From: an uncultured Devosia sp.
GTDB taxonomy: Bacteria > Pseudomonadota > Alphaproteobacteria > Rhizobiales > Devosiaceae
Assembly: GCF_963517015.1 (NCBI RefSeq)
Contig: NZ_CAUQDV010000002.1
Span: forward strand, 248,001 to 312,000
Length of the DNA: 64,000 nt
Reading direction: 5' to 3'
The notes beneath the pieces were generated by a model. That model ran no database searches. It was given only the letters and a program-made list of their open reading frames with translations, and had not been told where the DNA came from. Below are positions 61,304 to 64,000 of this stretch, piece by piece (position 1 is the first letter of the stretch; every line of letters starts with the position of its first letter). Made by a program: the position numbers and the translations under genes.

Positions 61304-62029
61304 CTAAAACAGGCTCATCTGACCGCCGGCCGCCTTCCTTGCCTTGGGTTCTGGCTTCAAGACTTCTGCCCGTTCGATCAGGCCCGGATCATCGTCACGT
61401 GCCGAATTGACCCGCGTCGAGACGGGGTGGAATTTCAGCACCCCATCCTCGAGTGGCAGGGCCATCTGCGCCGCCGTCCCCGCCCGCACGTCCCGCACAT
61501 TGAGCCAGTCGTCCATCTCGTCACCGCGCAAGATGGCTGGCATGCGATGATGGATTTCGCTCAACTGCTGGTTGGTCGGAACAGTGATCGTGGCGACGCT
61601 GTCGATCTCCTCGCCGTTCGGTCCCATCCAGCTGGTATAGAGCCCGGCCAGGGCCATGGGGGCGCCGTCTTCCATGGTGATGTAATAGGGTTGCTTGGAC
61701 TTGTCCGGATTGGTGTGCCATTCGTAATAGCCGCTGGCAGGGACAATGCATCGGCCATGCTTGAGCGCATCGCGGAAGGCCGGCTTTTCTTCCATGGTCT
61801 CGACGCGGGCATTGACCAGCAGCGGAAATTCACGCGGATCCTTGACCCAGCCCGGCACCAGGCCCCAGCGCGCGAAATGGGCTTCGCGCATGCCATGGGC
61901 TTCCCAGATGGCGACTATCGGCTGCGTCGGCGCGATATTGAAGCGCGGCACCATGTCGATGCTCTTGAGCAGCTTGAACAGCTCCATCATCTGCTCGGGC
62001 GGCAGCGTCGAAGCGTAGCGTCCGCACAT
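61304..62029 (-). CDS. SRAP domain protein (YedK/HMCES-like)
   Basis: 241 residues. Catalytic Cys2 is in MCGRYAS; PRFNIAPTQP, the GYYEW block and the EIHHRMPAIL histidine complete the abasic-site pocket. The protein crosslinks to abasic sites in single-stranded DNA and shields them. The Met is assumed removed to expose Cys2. Convergent with the hemerythrin gene, one base between stops. Confidence 0.92.
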   Translation of the reverse strand: MCGRYASTLPPEQMMELFKLLKSIDMVPRFNIAPTQPIVAIWEAHGMREAHFARWGLVPGWVKDPREFPLLVNARVETMEEKPAFRDALKHGRCIVPASGYYEWHTNPDKSKQPYYITMEDGAPMALAGLYTSWMGPNGEEIDSVATITVPTNQQLSEIHHRMPAILRGDEMDDWLNVRDVRAGTAAQMALPLEDGVLKFHPVSTRVNSARDDDPGLIERAEVLKPEPKARKAAGGQMSLF

Positions 62030-62095
62030 ATCGTAACTCCTCGATCAAGAATCTACAGCTAGTCTGTCAGCCAGCGAATCGCAAATGAGCCTGAT

Positions 62096-62497
62096 GTGAC
62101 CGAGCCCCTGCCCAATGCTGCCAGTGTTGCCATCGTCCGCGAGGGCAAGGTGCTGCTGATCAAGCGCGCCCATGCCCCCTATCAGCACTTGTGGACCCTG
62201 CCGGGCGGGCGGCTTGAGCCGGGCGAGACGATCGAGCAATGCGCCATCCGCGAAATCCAGGAAGAGGTTGCGCTGACCATCCGCAATCCGCGGCCCGTGC
62301 TGACCCAGGCGCTGGGCAAGGACGGCACATTCATGCTGGCGGTGTTTGCCACCCGCGATTTCTCCGGGCAGATCCGGCCGTCCGACGAGGTCTCGGACCA
62401 CAAGTGGATGGACCCGTCGGCCCTGCCTGCACTGCGCACCACCAGCCGGCTCGATGACGTGTTGGAGAGGGCCTTCGCGGTCCTTGGGCAAAGCTGA
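62096..62497 (+). CDS. NUDIX hydrolase
   Basis: 133 residues. The Nudix box GGRLEPGETIEQCAIREIQEEV (written here only to show G-x5-E-x7-REUxEE) binds catalytic metal. Preceded by VLLIKRAHAPYQHLWTLPG. GTG 62096 is the only start consistent with the fold. Substrate unknown; NUDIX enzymes of this length clean oxidised nucleotides or sugars. Followed 12 bases later by the TIGR02301 gene. Confidence 0.88.
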   Translation: MTEPLPNAASVAIVREGKVLLIKRAHAPYQHLWTLPGGRLEPGETIEQCAIREIQEEVALTIRNPRPVLTQALGKDGTFMLAVFATRDFSGQIRPSDEVSDHKWMDPSALPALRTTSRLDDVLERAFAVLGQS

Positions 62498-62509
62498 TAG
62501 AGAGCGGGC

Positions 62510-62872
62510 ATGAAGCGGTTTTTCGCCATCCTGACCATTCTCGCGCTGGGCATTGGCCCGAGTCTCGCCATCGATCCGCTTTACCAGCGACAGATGGAGC
62601 GGCTGGCCGAGATCATGGGCAGCCTTTATTTTCTGCAGCCGCTTTGCCAGGCCGGCACGGAAGACTGGCGCCAGCAGATGTCGGAGCTGATCGAGCTGGA
62701 CGAGCCCGACGAAGACCGCCGCCAGCGGCTCACCGGCGCCTTCAATGTTGGCTACACGGCCTATTCGCGCTTCCACCATGCCTGCACGCCTGCCGCGCGC
62801 GAAGCGCTGGCGCGACTGCTGGTCGAGGCGGAGAAGACGGCGCGCGACATTCACACGCGCTTCGCCGAATAG
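62510..62872 (+). CDS. TIGR02301 family secreted protein
   Basis: 120 residues: signal peptide ending SLA, then DPLYQRQMERLAEIMGSLYFLQPLC and a helical domain with RRQRLTGAFNVGYTAYSRFHHACTPAA. This matches the TIGR02301 family, typical of Rhizobiales and of unknown function. Two cysteines may pair. Likely co-transcribed with the NUDIX gene. Confidence 0.8.
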   Translation: MKRFFAILTILALGIGPSLAIDPLYQRQMERLAEIMGSLYFLQPLCQAGTEDWRQQMSELIELDEPDEDRRQRLTGAFNVGYTAYSRFHHACTPAAREALARLLVEAEKTARDIHTRFAE

Positions 62873-62975
62873 GCTTAACGGGGGTTAAAGCCCGGGTAAC
62901 AATCGCGAATAAGTCGTTAACCCTCGGGTAACTTCTCCCGCGCGCCGCGGGCTTTCGCGTGTTAGTCCCTCCGGC

Positions 62976-63254
62976 ATGACCACGAGTAAATCCATGTTTG
63001 CGTCCGCCTCCGGGCAGGCCGTCTTCGATCTGGACCAGGGCGAGCGCCAGCTTGCGCTGGAATATCTGGCCGAGGCTTGGAATGTCGCCGAGGATGATGG
63101 CGTGCAAAGCGCCGCCCTCGCCCATGCTTCGCTGTTTGCCGCGCTCGCCACTTTCGTCAAGATGCATGGCGACGAGGCCACGGCCGATCTCATGGAATTG
63201 CTGCCCGATCGTATCCGCTCCGGCGAATACAACCTGGAAAAGGTTCTCCAATAG
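62976..63254 (+). CDS. Small helical protein of unknown function (92 aa)
   Basis: A cytoplasmic, acidic, all-helical protein: AVFDLDQGERQLALEYLAEAWNVAEDDGVQSAALAHASLFAALATFVKMHGDEATADLMELLPDRI (shown as landmarks in pieces: GERQLALEYL, AEDDGVQSAA, DLMELLPDRI). No signal peptide, no cysteine. Similar small proteins occur in Rhizobiales but I cannot name the family. Own promoter assumed in the 100 bases upstream. Confidence 0.65.
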   Translation: MTTSKSMFASASGQAVFDLDQGERQLALEYLAEAWNVAEDDGVQSAALAHASLFAALATFVKMHGDEATADLMELLPDRIRSGEYNLEKVLQ

Positions 63255-63417
63255 GAGCGTTTTCAGCAAAAGTGGCCACGGTTTTTCGGTTCGAAAACGC
63301 GACCACCAAAGAATAGGCTGACCGACCTCCATCGGTTCCCATGCATGGGGCGGCGGCTGAACAAGCCGCTGCCCTGTTTTCTTTCCAGGCGCATTCATAG
63401 TTCTTCAGCTACGGGAA

Positions 63418-63472
63418 TTGACAACCCATAGCCGAATGACTATCAATTAACCCATAGCTTCCGAGGTATGGG
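63418..63472 (+). promoter_or_regulatory. Sigma-70 promoter with overlapping ArsR operator
   Basis: TTGACA (63418-63423), 17-base spacer and TATCAA (63441-63446) form a good housekeeping promoter. An inverted repeat CCCATA (63451-63456) / TATGGG (63467-63472) lies at the expected start of transcription, five bases before the ATG, and is a likely autoregulatory ArsR site. Confidence 0.75.
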
Positions 63473-63477
63473 GTTCA

Positions 63478-63798
63478 ATGCAGAGCCACGACGTCATCTT
63501 TCGCACCCTGTCCGACCCGACGCGGCGGGCGCTGTTCGAGCGGCTGTGCCGAGAGGGCGAAAGGACCGTCGGCGCGCTGACCGAGGGCGCCGGCGTGTCC
63601 CAGCCTGTCGTCTCCAAACATCTGGGCCTGCTCAAGCAGGCAGGCCTCGTCGCCGACCGACACGAAGGGCGCAATACGCACTACACTGCCCGGCTCGATG
63701 CCCTGTCCCCACTGCTGGATTGGACCAGGCAGATGCAGGGGTTTTGGGAGAACAGGATCGACCGTCTCGAAGACCTGCTCACAAGGATGGACCAATGA
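63478..63798 (+). CDS. ArsR family transcriptional regulator
   Basis: 106 residues. The winged helix reads IFRTLSDPTRRALFERL, GVSQPVVSKHLGLLKQAGLV and the wing RHEGRNTHYTA. The metal-binding CVC of classical ArsR is absent, so it belongs to the metal-independent branch often paired with SRPBCC or membrane proteins. Overlaps the next gene by four bases, and both are probably repressed through the inverted repeat at 63451-63472. Confidence 0.88.
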   Translation: MQSHDVIFRTLSDPTRRALFERLCREGERTVGALTEGAGVSQPVVSKHLGLLKQAGLVADRHEGRNTHYTARLDALSPLLDWTRQMQGFWENRIDRLEDLLTRMDQ

Positions 63799-64000
63799 CC
63801 GAGACCAGACGCTTCAGCCATTTCGTTCGCCAATCGCACCGCTGGATTTCGCTGGCCTTCACGCTTGTCGTGGCTGCAGCCTTTGCGTTCGGCGCCGCCA
63901 ATCCGTGGCTTTATTACCTGCCACTGCTGCCGCTTTTGCTGCTGTTTCTGAGCGGCACATATATGTTTATCCTGCCCTATGTGGCGCGCCGGCGTGACAA
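63795..64000 (+). CDS. Membrane protein, 3' end outside window
   Basis: 68 codons are visible from ATG 63795, which overlaps the ArsR stop. Basic N-terminus (RRFSHFVRQSHRW), then two hydrophobic segments (~20-35 and ~39-62). It is coupled to the ArsR-type regulator and probably under its control. Family cannot be told from the visible part. Confidence 0.7.
   Translation, partial: MTETRRFSHFVRQSHRWISLAFTLVVAAAFAFGAANPWLYYLPLLPLLLLFLSGTYMFILPYVARRRD

Noticed and set aside
1..64000. CRISPR arrays, rRNA genes, complete insertion sequences, prophage
   Set aside because: No regularly spaced direct repeats, no rRNA sequence, no transposase, integrase or phage structural gene was found on reading both strands.

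Overview
The window looks like chromosomal DNA of a GC-rich alphaproteobacterium of the order Hyphomicrobiales, most likely Devosia or a close relative. This is inferred from gene content (divergent pdxH and DnaJ-type genes, a TIGR02301 protein, a ribose-type ABC transporter with a DUF2291 partner, SRAP, TlyA, AroC) and from dense ATGA-overlapping operons. No tool was run, so genus is an inference.

Layout. 1-4087: 3' part of a giant surface protein with Ig-like repeats and an autotransporter barrel. 4114-5046: a scar zone with three broken genes (ABC-transporter ATPase tail, mannonate dehydratase tail, decayed AAA ATPase). 5343-8973: a drug-efflux operon (MarR, DHA2 MFS pump, HlyD adaptor, HxlR) behind a 16-bp palindrome. 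9222-9533: a shortened carboxymuconolactone-decarboxylase-family gene. 9922-19736: a divergent sugar locus with binding protein, DeoR regulator, permease, double ATPase and DUF2291 lipoprotein on the minus strand, and split transketolase, FGGY kinase and TIM-barrel isomerase on the plus strand. This gene set fits the D-apiose isomerase/kinase/transketolase pathway. 20367-25068: a ferric-siderophore-type ABC importer followed by an RpiR-type regulator. 25130-25660: an intact AAA ATPase, paralogue of the decayed copy at 4698-5046.

25894-42182 is the most unusual part: about two dozen unfamiliar small to mid-sized secreted or membrane proteins, with an ECF sigma factor (35036-35701) and a membrane anti-sigma candidate (35698-36459) among them. 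Eleven copies of one two-block promoter, (A/G)CCAAGGT - 15 bases - CGTC(C/T)NA(T/C), sit just upstream of first genes of operons in this block, always correctly oriented, eight of them as back-to-back pairs. I read this as a clustered, apparently undescribed envelope regulon of that sigma factor.

42196-64000 is mostly ordinary chromosome: tRNA-Gln, tRNA-Pro, an SDR enzyme, pyruvate formate-lyase with its activase behind an FNR/FixK-type box, nucleoside hydrolase, a MarR regulator, an MBL hydrolase, pdxH, a DnaJ-type co-chaperone, tsaC, an HDAC-like deacetylase, xseB, SCO1, tlyA, phnA, aroC, a toxin-antitoxin remnant, a histidine phosphatase, an FAD-linked oxidase, hemerythrin, SRAP, NUDIX, and an ArsR regulator whose promoter is readable in the sequence. 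The last gene runs off the window end.
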